Positions 16,832-25,653 of a stretch of DNA of 50,215 nt are shown in pieces. The translations under genes were made by a program, and so were the position numbers. Positions within the stretch are counted from its first letter, which is position 1. Every line of letters begins with the position of its first letter. The stretch covers positions 1-50,215 of the forward strand of contig NZ_JANZKP010000024.1 in assembly GCF_025642745.1 (NCBI RefSeq). The letters are read 5' to 3'. The stretch comes from Cellulomonas sp. RIT-PI-Y (GTDB lineage Bacteria > Actinomycetota > Actinomycetes > Actinomycetales > Cellulomonadaceae). Below the pieces are notes generated by a model that made no database searches, was not told the origin of the DNA, and saw only the letters and a program-made list of their open reading frames with translations.

Positions 16832-18591
16832 CGTGTGCCTCCCTCGGGGGATCGGGCGGGTGCGACCGGATCCGGGGCACCACGGCCGGCGTCGGGCTCG
16901 GCCGGCTCGCTGCCGGCGGGAACCGTCTCCGCGCGCACTGTCACCACCCGGTCGGCCAGGGCGATCAACGACGGCCGGTGCGCGACCAGCAGCACGGTCC
17001 GGCCGTCGGCGCGCAGCCGGCGCACGGTGTCCAGCACCACCTGCTCGCCCGCGGCGTCCAGGTGCGCGGTCGGCTCGTCCAGCACGACGAGCGGCGCGTC
17101 GGAGAGCAGGGCTCGGGTCAGCGCCACCCGCTGCCGCTGGCCGACGCTCAGCCCGGCGCCGCCACGGCCGAGATCCGTGTCCCACCCGTCGGGCAGTCCG
17201 GCGACCACGGTGTCCAGCCCGGTGAGCGCGGCGGCCTCGTCCCGGCGGGGGAGGCCGGGGCCGGACGCGGATGCCGGTCCGCCGGCGACCAGACTGCCGA
17301 TCGTCGCCGGCTCCAGCACCGGCCGCTGCGGCAGCCAGGCGATCTGCGGCCAGTAGGTGTGCGGGTCGATGTCGGCCAGCGGCACGGCCGTCCCGTCCGC
17401 AGCCACGACCTCGACGGACCCGGAGTCGGGTCGCAGCAGACCGAGCAGCAGCTCGATGCCGGTGGACTTCCCGGCCCCGCTCGGCCCGGTGACCGCCACG
17501 GTGCCGCCCGGCGGGAGCTCCAGGTCGAGGTGCGCGGGGGCGAGCTGGTCCCGTCCCGGTGCCCGCACGGTGACGTCGGTCAGCCGCAGGGTGCTGGTCG
17601 ACAGGTCCGGGCAGCGCCGGGTGCCGGAGACCGGCAGGGGGGTCTCCAGGACCTCGAACACCTGCTCGGCGGCGGCGACCCCGTCGGTGGAGGCGTGGAA
17701 CTGCGCCCCGACCTGGCGCAGCGGCCAGTACACCTCCGGCGCCAGGATCAGCACGGCGAGTCCGTCCACCAGGGTCATGTGCCCGTAGACCAGCCGCAGG
17801 CCGATGCTGACCGCGACCAGTGCGACCGACAGCGTGGTCAGCAGCTCCAGCACCATTCCGGACAGGAAGGCGATCCGCAGCGTGCCCATGGTGGCCTTGC
17901 GGTGCGCGTCGCCGAGCGCCCGCACCCGGGTGACCGGACCACGCTCCCGCCCGAAGGCGCGCAGGGTGGCGATCCCGGCGACCAGGTCGAGCACCTGGGA
18001 CCCGAGCCGCTGCATGACGGTCAGGCCCCGCTCGGAGCGGCCCTGGGTGAGCTGGCCGATCAGGATCATGAAGATCGGGATCAGCGGCAGGGTCCCGGCG
18101 GCGATCGCCGCGCTGATCCAGTCCAGCCCGAGGATCACCACCAGGGTGGCCGGGGTGACCGTGGCCGACAGCACCAGCTGGGGCAGGTACTTCACGAAGT
18201 AGGCGTCCAGGGCGTCCAGTCCGCGGGTGGCCAGGGTGACCACGCGGGGACCGGCGCCCTCGGCGAGCCAGCGGGGTCCGAGCCGAGCGGCCCGCTCCAC
18301 CACCTGCTCGCGCAGTTCGGCCACCGCGCGGGTGGCCGAGCGGTGCGCGTACCGCTCCTGGACGCCGGTGGCGACCGCGCGGACGGCGATCACCAGCGCG
18401 AGCCACCCGATCCGCGGCAGCAGCTCCGACAGCGGGGCACCGTCGTGCGCCGCCGCGGCGAGCACCTGCGCGAGCAGGATCGCCTGGGCGATGACGAGGG
18501 CGGCGGTCAGGAGTCCCAGGCCGACCGTGAGGGCCAGATAGCCCCGGGCGGCCCGGGCATGACGCAGCAGACGCGGATCGAGCGGCTTCAC
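16828..18591 (-). CDS. cydD: ABC exporter subunit CydD (cytochrome bd assembly)
   Basis: 587 residues. The membrane domain (about 15-320) includes TVGLGLLTAALVIAQAILLA and the conserved FVKYLPQLVLSATVTP segment typical of CydD. The ATPase has GPSGAGKST, LSVGQRQRVALTRAL and LVVLDEPTAHLD. The start is GTG at 18589-18591 with GGAGA upstream, 16 bp after the cydB stop. It overlaps cydC, as expected for subunits made in equal amounts. The last 40 residues are a Pro/Glu/Ala-rich tail. Confidence 0.92.
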   Translation of the reverse strand: MKPLDPRLLRHARAARGYLALTVGLGLLTAALVIAQAILLAQVLAAAAHDGAPLSELLPRIGWLALVIAVRAVATGVQERYAHRSATRAVAELREQVVERAARLGPRWLAEGAGPRVVTLATRGLDALDAYFVKYLPQLVLSATVTPATLVVILGLDWISAAIAAGTLPLIPIFMILIGQLTQGRSERGLTVMQRLGSQVLDLVAGIATLRAFGRERGPVTRVRALGDAHRKATMGTLRIAFLSGMVLELLTTLSVALVAVSIGLRLVYGHMTLVDGLAVLILAPEVYWPLRQVGAQFHASTDGVAAAEQVFEVLETPLPVSGTRRCPDLSTSTLRLTDVTVRAPGRDQLAPAHLDLELPPGGTVAVTGPSGAGKSTGIELLLGLLRPDSGSVEVVAADGTAVPLADIDPHTYWPQIAWLPQRPVLEPATIGSLVAGGPASASGPGLPRRDEAAALTGLDTVVAGLPDGWDTDLGRGGAGLSVGQRQRVALTRALLSDAPLVVLDEPTAHLDAAGEQVVLDTVRRLRADGRTVLLVAHRPSLIALADRVVTVRAETVPAGSEPAEPDAGRGAPDPVAPARSPEGGTR

Positions 18592-18607
18592 GCGAGCGGT
18601 GTCTCCG

Positions 18608-19663
18608 TCAGGACCGGGCGGCGGATGCGGTGTCCTTGCGCGCGGTGACCTGCGCGAAGGTGAGACCGGCGTGCTCGGGGATGTGCTCGGCGGAGATCCG
18701 CTTGCGGAACACCCAGTAGGTCCAGCCCTGGTAGATCAGCACCAGCGGGGTGAGGAACGCCGCGACCCAGGTCATCACCGTCAGGGTGTACGGCGTGGAG
18801 GACGCCGCCTCGATGCTGAGCGAGTTCGCCGGGTTCAGGGCGGGCATCACGTCCGGGTACATCGAGCCGAAGATCAGCACGACGGCGGCGACGATCACGA
18901 CGGCCGAGGCGATGAACGCCCAGCCCTCTCGCCGCAGCCGGGTGGCGATCACGACGGCGACCAGTCCGATCGCGGCGACGGCCACGGCGGCCCAGGTCCA
19001 GGCCACCGAGAACGCCAGCTGGGCCCAGATCGCCCAGGCCGCGGCCACCACCAGGGTGATCACGGACAGGGTCGAGGCCACCTTGCTCGACTTCTCGTGG
19101 ATCTCACCGGAGGTCTTGAGCGCCAGGAAGATCGCGCCGTGGGTGAGGAACAGCAGCCCGGTGGTCACGCCGCCGAGCAGCGCGAACGGGTTCAGCAGGG
19201 CGAAGAAACCGCCGACGTACTGGTGGTCCGCGTCCAGCTCCACGCCGCGCACCAGGTTGGCGAAGGCGACGCCCCACAGGATGGCGGGGACGTAGGACCC
19301 GAAGACGATCGCCCGGTCGATCCAGGCGCGCCAGGTGTCGGTGTTGATCTTCCCGCGCCACTCGAAGGCGACCACCCGGACGATCAGCGCGACCAGGATC
19401 AGCAGCAGCGGGAGGTAGAAGCCGGAGAACATCGTGGCGTACCACTCCGGGAACGCCGCGAAGGTGGCGCCACCGGCGGTGAGCAGCCACACCTCGTTGC
19501 CGTCCCAGACCGGACCGATGGTGTTGATCATCACCCGGCGGTTCTTGTCGTCCTTGCCGAGGAAGGGCAGCAGCATGCCCACGCCGAAGTCGAAGCCCTC
19601 GAGGACGAGGTAGCCCGTCCACAGGACAGCGATCAGTCCGAACCAGAGGATCGAGAGGTCCAT
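18608..19663 (-). CDS. cydB: Cytochrome bd quinol oxidase subunit II
   Basis: CydB is the membrane subunit that supports haem binding by CydA in the high-affinity terminal oxidase. 351 residues with about eight to nine hydrophobic helices. It begins MDLSILWFGLIAVLWTGYL and continues VLEGFDFGVGMLLPF and TIGPVWDGNEVWLL, all family signatures. The gene starts 15 bp after cydA and ends 16 bp before cydD, inside one operon. Confidence 0.95.
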   Translation of the reverse strand: MDLSILWFGLIAVLWTGYLVLEGFDFGVGMLLPFLGKDDKNRRVMINTIGPVWDGNEVWLLTAGGATFAAFPEWYATMFSGFYLPLLLILVALIVRVVAFEWRGKINTDTWRAWIDRAIVFGSYVPAILWGVAFANLVRGVELDADHQYVGGFFALLNPFALLGGVTTGLLFLTHGAIFLALKTSGEIHEKSSKVASTLSVITLVVAAAWAIWAQLAFSVAWTWAAVAVAAIGLVAVVIATRLRREGWAFIASAVVIVAAVVLIFGSMYPDVMPALNPANSLSIEAASSTPYTLTVMTWVAAFLTPLVLIYQGWTYWVFRKRISAEHIPEHAGLTFAQVTARKDTASAARS

Positions 19664-19678
19664 GTCGGTATCCCTGTC

Positions 19679-21172
19679 TCAGTAGGCGAACGACAGCGGC
19701 CGGTCGGCCGAGGCGGGGTCGTCCGGGTCGGGCTGGTTGTCCGGGTTGTCGGGGGAGACGTCCTTCTCCGTGTCGGAGACGCCCTCGACCGCGTAGCGCT
19801 TCATCAGCCGGAACCAGGCGACCGCGAGCACCGTGTAGAGCACGACGAACACCGCGAGCGAGATCACGACCTCGGTCGGGCTGACCACCTCGGAGACGCC
19901 GCGCATGGTGAGCAGGCGGATCTCGTCGATGCCGGTCGGGTTCGGGGCCACCACCCAGGGCTGACGGCCCATCTCGGTGAAGATCCAGCCGAAGGCCGAG
20001 GCGAGGAACGGGGTCGGGATCGCCCACAGCGCGATCCGGGCCAGCCACTTGTTGCCGGAGACCCGGCCCTGGCGGGTGAGCCACATGGCGGTCAGCGCCA
20101 GCGCGGCCGAGCCGAGTGCCATGCCGATCATCAGCCGGAAGGACCAGTAGGTGATGGTCAGGTCCGGGATGTAGTTGACGTCGGTCTCGCCGTCGCCGTA
20201 GCGCGCGGTGTACTCGGCCTGCAGGTCGTCGACGCCGCGCAGCTCGGACGAGAAGTCGTTGTTGGCCAGGAAGGACAGCAGACCCGGGATCTCGATGTAG
20301 TGGGTGACGCCCTCGCAGTTGTTGGTGAGGTCGCCGACCGCCAGCAGGGAGAAGGACGCGCCGTCGGTGGTGGAGCAGAGCGCCTCGGCCGCGGCCATCT
20401 TGGTCGGCTGCTGCTCGAACATCAGCTGGCCCTGCGCGTGGCCGGAGATGCCCAGGCCCACCCCGGCGATCAGCATGGTGATCACGCCGAGCTGCACGGC
20501 CGGGCGGTAGACCTCACGGGCCTTCTCCTCCTGGCCCTGGCGGACCAGGCGCACCATCCACCAGGCGGCGATGCCGGCGACGAAGGTGCCCGCGGTCAGG
20601 AACGCGGCGGTGATGGTGTGCGGGAACGCGGCGAGCAGGGTGTTGTTCGACAGCACCGCCCAGATGTCGGTCATCTCCGCGCGACCGGTCTCCAGGTTGA
20701 AGGTGGTGCCCACCGGGTGCTGCATCCACGAGTTCGCGGCCAGGATGAAGAAGGCCGACAGGTTGGTGGCCAGCGCGACCGCCCAGATGCACGCCAGGTG
20801 GATCTTCTTGGGCAACTTGTCCCAGCCGAAGATCCACAGCCCGAGGAAGGTCGACTCGACGAAGAACGCCGCGAGGGCCTCCATCGCCAGCGGCGCGCCG
20901 AAGACGTCGCCGACGAACCGGGAGTACTCGGACCAGTTCATACCGAACTGGAACTCCTGGACGATGCCGGTGGCCACGCCGATCGCGAAGTTGATCAACA
21001 TCAGCTTGCCGAAGAACTTGGTCAGCCTGAGCCAGGTCTCGTTCTGGGTCCGCACCCAGATGGTTTGCATGATCGCGACCAGCGGGGCGAGGCCGATGGT
21101 CAGCGGCACGAAGATGAAGTGGTAGACGGTGGTGGCACCGAACTGCCAGCGTGCCAAGTCGAGGGCGTCCAC
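19679..21172 (-). CDS. cydA: Cytochrome bd quinol oxidase subunit I
   Basis: CydA oxidises quinol and reduces oxygen to water. 497 residues from the GTG at 21170-21172, chosen because the protein then starts DALDLARWQFG as in the family and GGAG lies about eight bases upstream; longer in-frame starts add unrelated sequence. H18 (haem b595 side), E98, E106 and H185 align with E. coli H19, E99, E107 and H186. GRQPWVV marks the quinol-binding region; the Q loop is of the short type. The C-terminus is an acidic, Asp/Pro-rich tail. Confidence 0.94.
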   Translation of the reverse strand: MDALDLARWQFGATTVYHFIFVPLTIGLAPLVAIMQTIWVRTQNETWLRLTKFFGKLMLINFAIGVATGIVQEFQFGMNWSEYSRFVGDVFGAPLAMEALAAFFVESTFLGLWIFGWDKLPKKIHLACIWAVALATNLSAFFILAANSWMQHPVGTTFNLETGRAEMTDIWAVLSNNTLLAAFPHTITAAFLTAGTFVAGIAAWWMVRLVRQGQEEKAREVYRPAVQLGVITMLIAGVGLGISGHAQGQLMFEQQPTKMAAAEALCSTTDGASFSLLAVGDLTNNCEGVTHYIEIPGLLSFLANNDFSSELRGVDDLQAEYTARYGDGETDVNYIPDLTITYWSFRLMIGMALGSAALALTAMWLTRQGRVSGNKWLARIALWAIPTPFLASAFGWIFTEMGRQPWVVAPNPTGIDEIRLLTMRGVSEVVSPTEVVISLAVFVVLYTVLAVAWFRLMKRYAVEGVSDTEKDVSPDNPDNQPDPDDPASADRPLSFAY

Positions 21173-21249
21173 TGTGGGGCTCCGTCCGAGGGGTACTGAG
21201 GCGGTGGGGGAGGGCCTTAGGTCCGGGTTGTGACCTGACTTTGAAGCTA

Positions 21250-21272
21250 TTGCGCCCTCGTTCACAAGCATA
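21250..21272 (-). promoter_or_regulatory. cydA promoter -10 with overlapping Rex-like operator
   Basis: On the minus strand TATGCT (21272-21267) is followed at once by TTGTGAACGAGGGCGCAA (21267-21250). The left half TTGTGAA matches the Rex consensus TTGTGAAnnnnTTCACAA exactly; the right half keeps only the terminal CAA and one other base. Rex represses cyd genes in Streptomyces when NAD is oxidised. The site would cover the -10 box and the predicted transcription start, about 78-100 nt before cydA. Confidence 0.4.
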
Positions 21273-21611
21273 GGACGAAGGTCCCGCGAGATGACACCGT
21301 GTCGGCAACTCGTGACGTGTCGCACACGCGTGATCTAGGGCACTGTGCGATACTTGCTTCCGGCAGCAGGTCCTCACACAGCCTGCGCTGGACTACGAGT
21401 TCGCCTCTCCGGCGCGCCGAGTACGCCAGCCGCCGCCCGAAGCGCCCCCGTCGAGATGACGGCGGGCGAGGGCAGGCGATGGCGCCGAGCGCACGGGGTG
21501 GGCGACCGACAACGACTTCCGTCATCGCGGGGACGCGAGTGACGACCGAACCGCCCACGGGGGCACCGGGAGTGTGGCCGGAGTACCCGCGGCACTCAGG
21601 AGCACACGCAC
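21273..21611. other. Intergenic region between divergent cydA and rne
   Basis: No convincing gene. On the plus strand TGCGATACT (21346-21354) is an extended -10 candidate for rne and would give a leader of about 250 nt; long leaders are common for RNase E genes, which autoregulate. AGGAG at 21598-21602 is the rne ribosome binding site. Open frames crossing this stretch lack family features. Confidence 0.4.
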
Positions 21612-24600
21612 GTGACATCCGAGAACATTGACGCCGTCGAGAACAGCGCGACCGAGACCCCGGTCGCCAAGCGCCCGCGTCGCGCCACCCGCGCCGCCAC
21701 CGCACCGACCGAGGCGACGGGCACCTCCCCGGCCGGCACCACTCCCGCGGTGGAACCGACCACCGGGACCGCCGCTCCGGAGGTGGCCGCCGAGAAGCCG
21801 GTCGCCGCCCCGCGACGCCGCACCCGCAAGGCCGCCACCACCGAGGACGCCCCAGCTGCGGCCGAGGGCGCGCCGTCCGGTTCCGCGACCGCCGAGGTCG
21901 CCGAGTCGAGCACCGCGCCGGTGAGGAAGGCCACCCGCAGCCGCAAGAAGGTCGTGGCCCCGGCGGACGCCGTCGAGGAGGTCGTGGAGACCGCCGCAGC
22001 GGGGACCGCCGCGCCCGAGGAGGCGACCGAGGCGCCCGCGGCGAAGAAGCGTCCGTCCCGGGCCAAGAAGAAGCCCGCCGCCGACGAGGTCCCCGCGGCC
22101 GTCGAGGCGCCTGCCGCCGCCGAGGTGCCGGCCAGCCCCGAGGCGCCCGCCGCCGAGGTGCCCACCGTTACCGGGGCGGCCGGGACCGCGACCCCCGCGC
22201 CCGCCGCGCCGAAGCGTCGTCGTGCCACCCGCAAGGCCGCCGCGCCGTCGGACGCCCCGACCGCCGGCGCCGGGTCGACCGCGTCCGCCTCGGCTGAGGC
22301 CGTGACGCCCGAGACGGCGACGCCCGAGGCCGTGACGCCCGACGCCGTGACGCCCGGGACGGCGACGCCCGACGCCGCAGTGTCCGAGGTCGCCACGCCC
22401 GCCGCCGAGCCGGTCGAGGCCGAGGAGGACGAGGAGACCGCCGAGCCGGTGACCGACGCGCAGGGCGTTGCGCTGGACGTGCTGGCCGCGTTCTCCGGTG
22501 TCACCCCGGAGCCGGAGAAGCCCACCGCGTCCTCGGGCCGTCTGGCCACCACCGCGCTGCTGTTCCAGGCGCCGGAGACGGCCCCGCGTCGTCGCCGTCG
22601 CGCCTCCGCCCCGGCCGGGTCGCCGGAGGAGATCGCCGCCGCCGCCCACGCCGAGGCCGCCGAGCCGGAGGCCGTCGTGGCGGATGCCGCGGACACCGCG
22701 GAGACCGCCGAGTCCACCGGCGGCAGCCGCCGCAGCCGTGGCCGTCGCGGCGGTCGCAAGCGCAGCGGCCAGCCGACGGAGGAGACCGTCGAGGAGGCCG
22801 CCGAGGCCGCCCCGGTCGAGGCCGAGGACGAGGTCGCCGAGGACCAGACCGCCGAGCAGTCCGAGGGCGAGGACACCGAGGACGGCGAGGGCTCGCCGCG
22901 CCGTCGCCGCCGCCGTGGTGGCCGTGGTCGTCGTTCGCGCGCCAAGGACGGCGACGAGAGCGCCGACACCGATGACGAGTCCGGTGCCGAGGAGGACGAC
23001 GAGTCCGCCGAGGACCAGACCGCCGAGGACTCCGACGACGAGGGCTCGGGCGGCAGCAGCCGTCGCCGTCGCCGCCGTCGTCGCTCCTCCCGCGGTGGTG
23101 ACGGGGAGTCGAGCTCCTCGTCGTCGTCCGGTCGCAGCAGTAGCAGCGGCAGCCGGGACGAGGTGACCGCACTGCGCGGTTCCACCCGCCTGGAGGCCAA
23201 GCGCCAGCGTCGTCGTGAGGGCAGGGACGCCGGTCGTCGTCGCCAGATCATCACCGAGGCCGAGTTCCTGGCCCGCCGGGAGTCCGTCGATCGCAGCATG
23301 ATCGTGCGCGAGCTGGACGGCCGGACCCAGATCGCCGTGCTCGAGGACGGCGTGCTGGTCGAGCACTACGTGTCCAAGCAGGCGCAGGCCTCGATGGTCG
23401 GCAACGTCTACCTCGGCAGGGTGCAGAACGTGCTGCCCAGCATGGAGGCGGCGTTCGTCGACGTCGGCCGCGGTCGCAACGCCGTGCTCTACGCCGGTGA
23501 GGTCAACTGGGACGCCGCCGGGGTCGAGGGCGGGAAGTCCCGTCGGATCGAGCAGGCGCTGAAGTCCGGCGACCCGGTGCTGGTGCAGGTCACCAAGGAT
23601 CCGATCGGGCACAAGGGCGCCCGCCTCACCTCGCAGGTCACCCTGGCCGGTCGCTACCTGGTCTACGTGCCCGGCGGCGGCATGACCGGGATCAGCCGCA
23701 AGCTGCCCGACAACGAGCGCAGCCGGTTGAAGAAGATCCTGCGCGAGGTCGTGCCGGACTCGGCCGGTGTGATCGTGCGGACCGCCGCCGAGGGCGCCTC
23801 GGAGGAGGAGCTGCGCGCGGACATCGCCCGGCTGCAGTCGCAGTGGGAGGCGATCGAGAAGAAGTCGGCGTCGGCCTCCGCGCCGGCACTGCTGCAGGGT
23901 GAGCCGGACATGGCGATCCGGGTCGTGCGCGACATCTTCAACGACGACTTCAACTCCCTGGTGATCCAGGGCGACGAGGCGTGGTCCACCATCTCCGGCT
24001 ACATCGGTGAGCTGGCCCCCGACCTGGCCGAGAAGGTCAGCAAGTACACCGGCACCGGCGACGTCTTCCACGACCACCGGGTGGACGAGCAGCTCGCCAA
24101 GGGCATGGATCGCAAGGTCTGGCTGCCCTCGGGCGGTTCGCTGGTGATCGACCGCACCGAGGCGATGACCGTCGTCGACGTCAACACCGGCAAGTTCACC
24201 GGTGCGGGGGGCACGCTCGAGGAGACCGTCACCCGGAACAACCTGGAGGCCGCGGAGGAGATCGTCCGCCAGCTCCGGCTCCGGGACATCGGCGGCATGA
24301 TCGTGATCGACTTCATCGACATGGTGCTGGAGTCCAACCGGGATCTGGTGCTGCGCCGCCTGGTCGAGTGCTTGGGCCGGGACCGGACCAAGCACCAGGT
24401 GGCCGAGGTCACCTCGCTGGGTCTGGTGCAGATGACCCGGAAGCGGGTCGGCCAGGGCCTGGTCGAGGCGTTCTCCGAGACCTGTGAGCACTGCCACGGC
24501 CGCGGGTTCATCGTGCACACCGAGCCGGTGGAGAGGTCCGGCGGCAACGGCGGGCAGCACCAGCACCAGCCGCAGCCGGAGAAGTCCCCGGCGGCGGAGG

Positions 24601-25052
24601 GCGAGCCCAAGCGGTCGCGTCGCAAGCGTGGCGGGTCGGGCTCCACCGCGGTGGAGCCTGCGGCCGACAAGGACCAGGCCGGTGTTCCGGTGCTGCCCGA
24701 GGCCCGGGAGCAGGTGAACGCCACGCTGGCGACCATCGCGGCGGCGGCGGCGCACGCCCACCAGCACGAGGAGGAGGAGACCCCGGTCGCCACCCCCGAG
24801 AGCCCGGTGGTGGCGTCGTCGGCGACGGCCGAGGTCTCGGCGGAGGCCGAGCGCCCGTACCTGGACGTCTTCGCGGCGCTGGGGGAGCTGGGCACCTCAG
24901 GTGAGGACCCGGCTGAGCCGGTGGTCGAGGAGTCGTCCCTGGCGCTGACCCCGGTCGACCCGAGCCTGTTCGAGGACGGCGAGCCGATGCCGGAGACGTC
25001 GATCGAGGATCTGTCGACCGAGGATCAGGCCGCGGAGCAGCAAGAACAGTGA
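21612..25052 (+). CDS. rne: Ribonuclease E/G family protein with long disordered N-terminal extension
   Basis: RNase E/G endonucleolytically processes rRNA and mRNA. 1146 residues. Residues 1 to about 560 are low complexity: Ala/Pro/Glu-rich with basic RRRRR blocks, five 15-bp repeats (22299-22373) and acidic-basic alternation. The catalytic core runs from about 563 to 970: S1 segment NVYLGRVQNVLPSMEAAFVD, catalytic aspartates in VVDVNTGK (about 856) and IDFIDM (about 899), and the zinc-link CEHCHGRG near 957. A shorter disordered C-terminal tail follows. In actinobacteria the extra arms flank the core, unlike the C-terminal scaffold of E. coli. GTG 21612 has AGGAG nine bases upstream. Confidence 0.93.
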   Translation: MTSENIDAVENSATETPVAKRPRRATRAATAPTEATGTSPAGTTPAVEPTTGTAAPEVAAEKPVAAPRRRTRKAATTEDAPAAAEGAPSGSATAEVAESSTAPVRKATRSRKKVVAPADAVEEVVETAAAGTAAPEEATEAPAAKKRPSRAKKKPAADEVPAAVEAPAAAEVPASPEAPAAEVPTVTGAAGTATPAPAAPKRRRATRKAAAPSDAPTAGAGSTASASAEAVTPETATPEAVTPDAVTPGTATPDAAVSEVATPAAEPVEAEEDEETAEPVTDAQGVALDVLAAFSGVTPEPEKPTASSGRLATTALLFQAPETAPRRRRRASAPAGSPEEIAAAAHAEAAEPEAVVADAADTAETAESTGGSRRSRGRRGGRKRSGQPTEETVEEAAEAAPVEAEDEVAEDQTAEQSEGEDTEDGEGSPRRRRRRGGRGRRSRAKDGDESADTDDESGAEEDDESAEDQTAEDSDDEGSGGSSRRRRRRRRSSRGGDGESSSSSSSGRSSSSGSRDEVTALRGSTRLEAKRQRRREGRDAGRRRQIITEAEFLARRESVDRSMIVRELDGRTQIAVLEDGVLVEHYVSKQAQASMVGNVYLGRVQNVLPSMEAAFVDVGRGRNAVLYAGEVNWDAAGVEGGKSRRIEQALKSGDPVLVQVTKDPIGHKGARLTSQVTLAGRYLVYVPGGGMTGISRKLPDNERSRLKKILREVVPDSAGVIVRTAAEGASEEELRADIARLQSQWEAIEKKSASASAPALLQGEPDMAIRVVRDIFNDDFNSLVIQGDEAWSTISGYIGELAPDLAEKVSKYTGTGDVFHDHRVDEQLAKGMDRKVWLPSGGSLVIDRTEAMTVVDVNTGKFTGAGGTLEETVTRNNLEAAEEIVRQLRLRDIGGMIVIDFIDMVLESNRDLVLRRLVECLGRDRTKHQVAEVTSLGLVQMTRKRVGQGLVEAFSETCEHCHGRGFIVHTEPVERSGGNGGQHQHQPQPEKSPAAEGEPKRSRRKRGGSGSTAVEPAADKDQAGVPVLPEAREQVNATLATIAAAAAHAHQHEEEETPVATPESPVVASSATAEVSAEAERPYLDVFAALGELGTSGEDPAEPVVEESSLALTPVDPSLFEDGEPMPETSIEDLSTEDQAAEQQEQ
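22299..22373 (+). repeat. Five imperfect 15-bp tandem repeats inside rne
   Basis: Units vary around gccgtgacgcccgag and encode VTPET, ATPEA, VTPDA, VTPGT, ATPDA. They lie in the disordered N-terminal arm and are in frame, so copy number can change without breaking the gene. Confidence 0.8.
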
Positions 25053-25062
25053 CCGACGGATG

Positions 25063-25104
25063 CGCGGGCCGCAGGGCGGTTTGACCCCTGCCGAGCGGCC
25101 CGCG
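25063..25104 (+). terminator. rne terminator-type inverted repeat, containing the rplU -35 element
   Basis: CGCGGGCCGC (25063-25072) is perfectly complementary to GCGGCCCGCG (25095-25104), with a further CAGGG/CCCTG pairing inside. It starts ten bases after the rne stop. Its loop and 3' arm hold the rplU -35 box and spacer. Confidence 0.65.
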
Positions 25105-25110
25105 TATCCT
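25081..25110 (+). promoter_or_regulatory. rplU-rpmA promoter
   Basis: TTGACC (25081-25086) and TATCCT (25105-25110) are separated by 18 bases, a good housekeeping sigma promoter. Transcription would start near 25117, giving a leader of about 160 nt. Confidence 0.65.
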
Positions 25111-25121
25111 TGAATGTCGGT

Positions 25122-25170
25122 GCGCTCTGGCGCGTGGACTCATGGCGACATGAGCCCGGTCGGAGAGCGC
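25122..25170 (+). promoter_or_regulatory. Structured rplU leader RNA
   Basis: GCGCTCT (25122-25128) pairs with AGAGCGC (25164-25170), enclosing a hairpin CTCATG-GCGA-CATGAG (25139-25154) closed by a GNRA tetraloop. It lies just after the predicted start site and about 105 nt before rplU. It may be a binding site for L21 or another regulator; not matched to a known leader family. Confidence 0.5.
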
Positions 25171-25276
25171 CGTTCGTGTGTGAAGCCGTGGAGTTCCTGA
25201 TCCGCCGCCGTTGAAGGCGCGTGTGGGACAGACAGGCGGGACACACACCCCAGAACCTGTAGTTCGACGAGCAGAG

Positions 25277-25597
25277 ATGAGCAGCAACGTGGTGTACGCG
25301 ATCGTGAAGGCCGGCGGCCGTCAGGAGAAGGTCGCCGTCGGCGACATCGTCGTTGTCGACCGCCTCGCGGCCGGCGCCGGTGCCACCGTGGAGCTGCCTG
25401 CGCTGCTGCTCGTCGACGGGGAGAAGGTGACTTCCGACGCCGAGGCGCTGGCCAAGGTCACCGTCAGCGCGGAGGTCGTCCGGGACGAGCGTGGCCCGAA
25501 GATCGACATCCTGCGCTACAAGAACAAGACCGGCTACCGCCGTCGCCAGGGTCACCGTCAGGCGCTGACCCGTCTCAAGGTCACCGGCATCAAGTGA
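25277..25597 (+). CDS. rplU: 50S ribosomal protein L21
   Basis: 106 residues with [18 protein letters not shown] at the N-terminus and the basic C-terminal [14 protein letters not shown], both diagnostic of L21, an early 23S rRNA-binding protein. ATG 25277 follows GAGCAGAG; a GTG at 25289 would give the more typical VVYAIV start and is an alternative. It heads the rplU-rpmA unit, with its own promoter and structured leader after rne. Confidence 0.94.
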   Translation: MSSNVVYAIVKAGGRQEKVAVGDIVVVDRLAAGAGATVELPALLLVDGEKVTSDAEALAKVTVSAEVVRDERGPKIDILRYKNKTGYRRRQGHRQALTRLKVTGIK

Positions 25598-25653
25598 CCT
25601 GCCGCGGGTCCGCCCGCGTCATGAATTCCCGGATCTAGAAAGCAGGCCTTGAG

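Noticed and set aside
18599..21199. Long plus-strand frame opposite cydB and cydA
   Set aside because: Composition is typical of a mirror frame and the minus strand encodes complete CydA and CydB.
22299..22373. Short regular repeats in rne as a possible CRISPR
   Set aside because: Units are 15 bp, contiguous and in frame with no spacers; they are coding repeats. No CRISPR array is seen anywhere in the window.
21522..24767. Long minus-strand frame opposite rne
   Set aside because: It only reflects the repetitive GC-rich 5' part of rne; no motifs.
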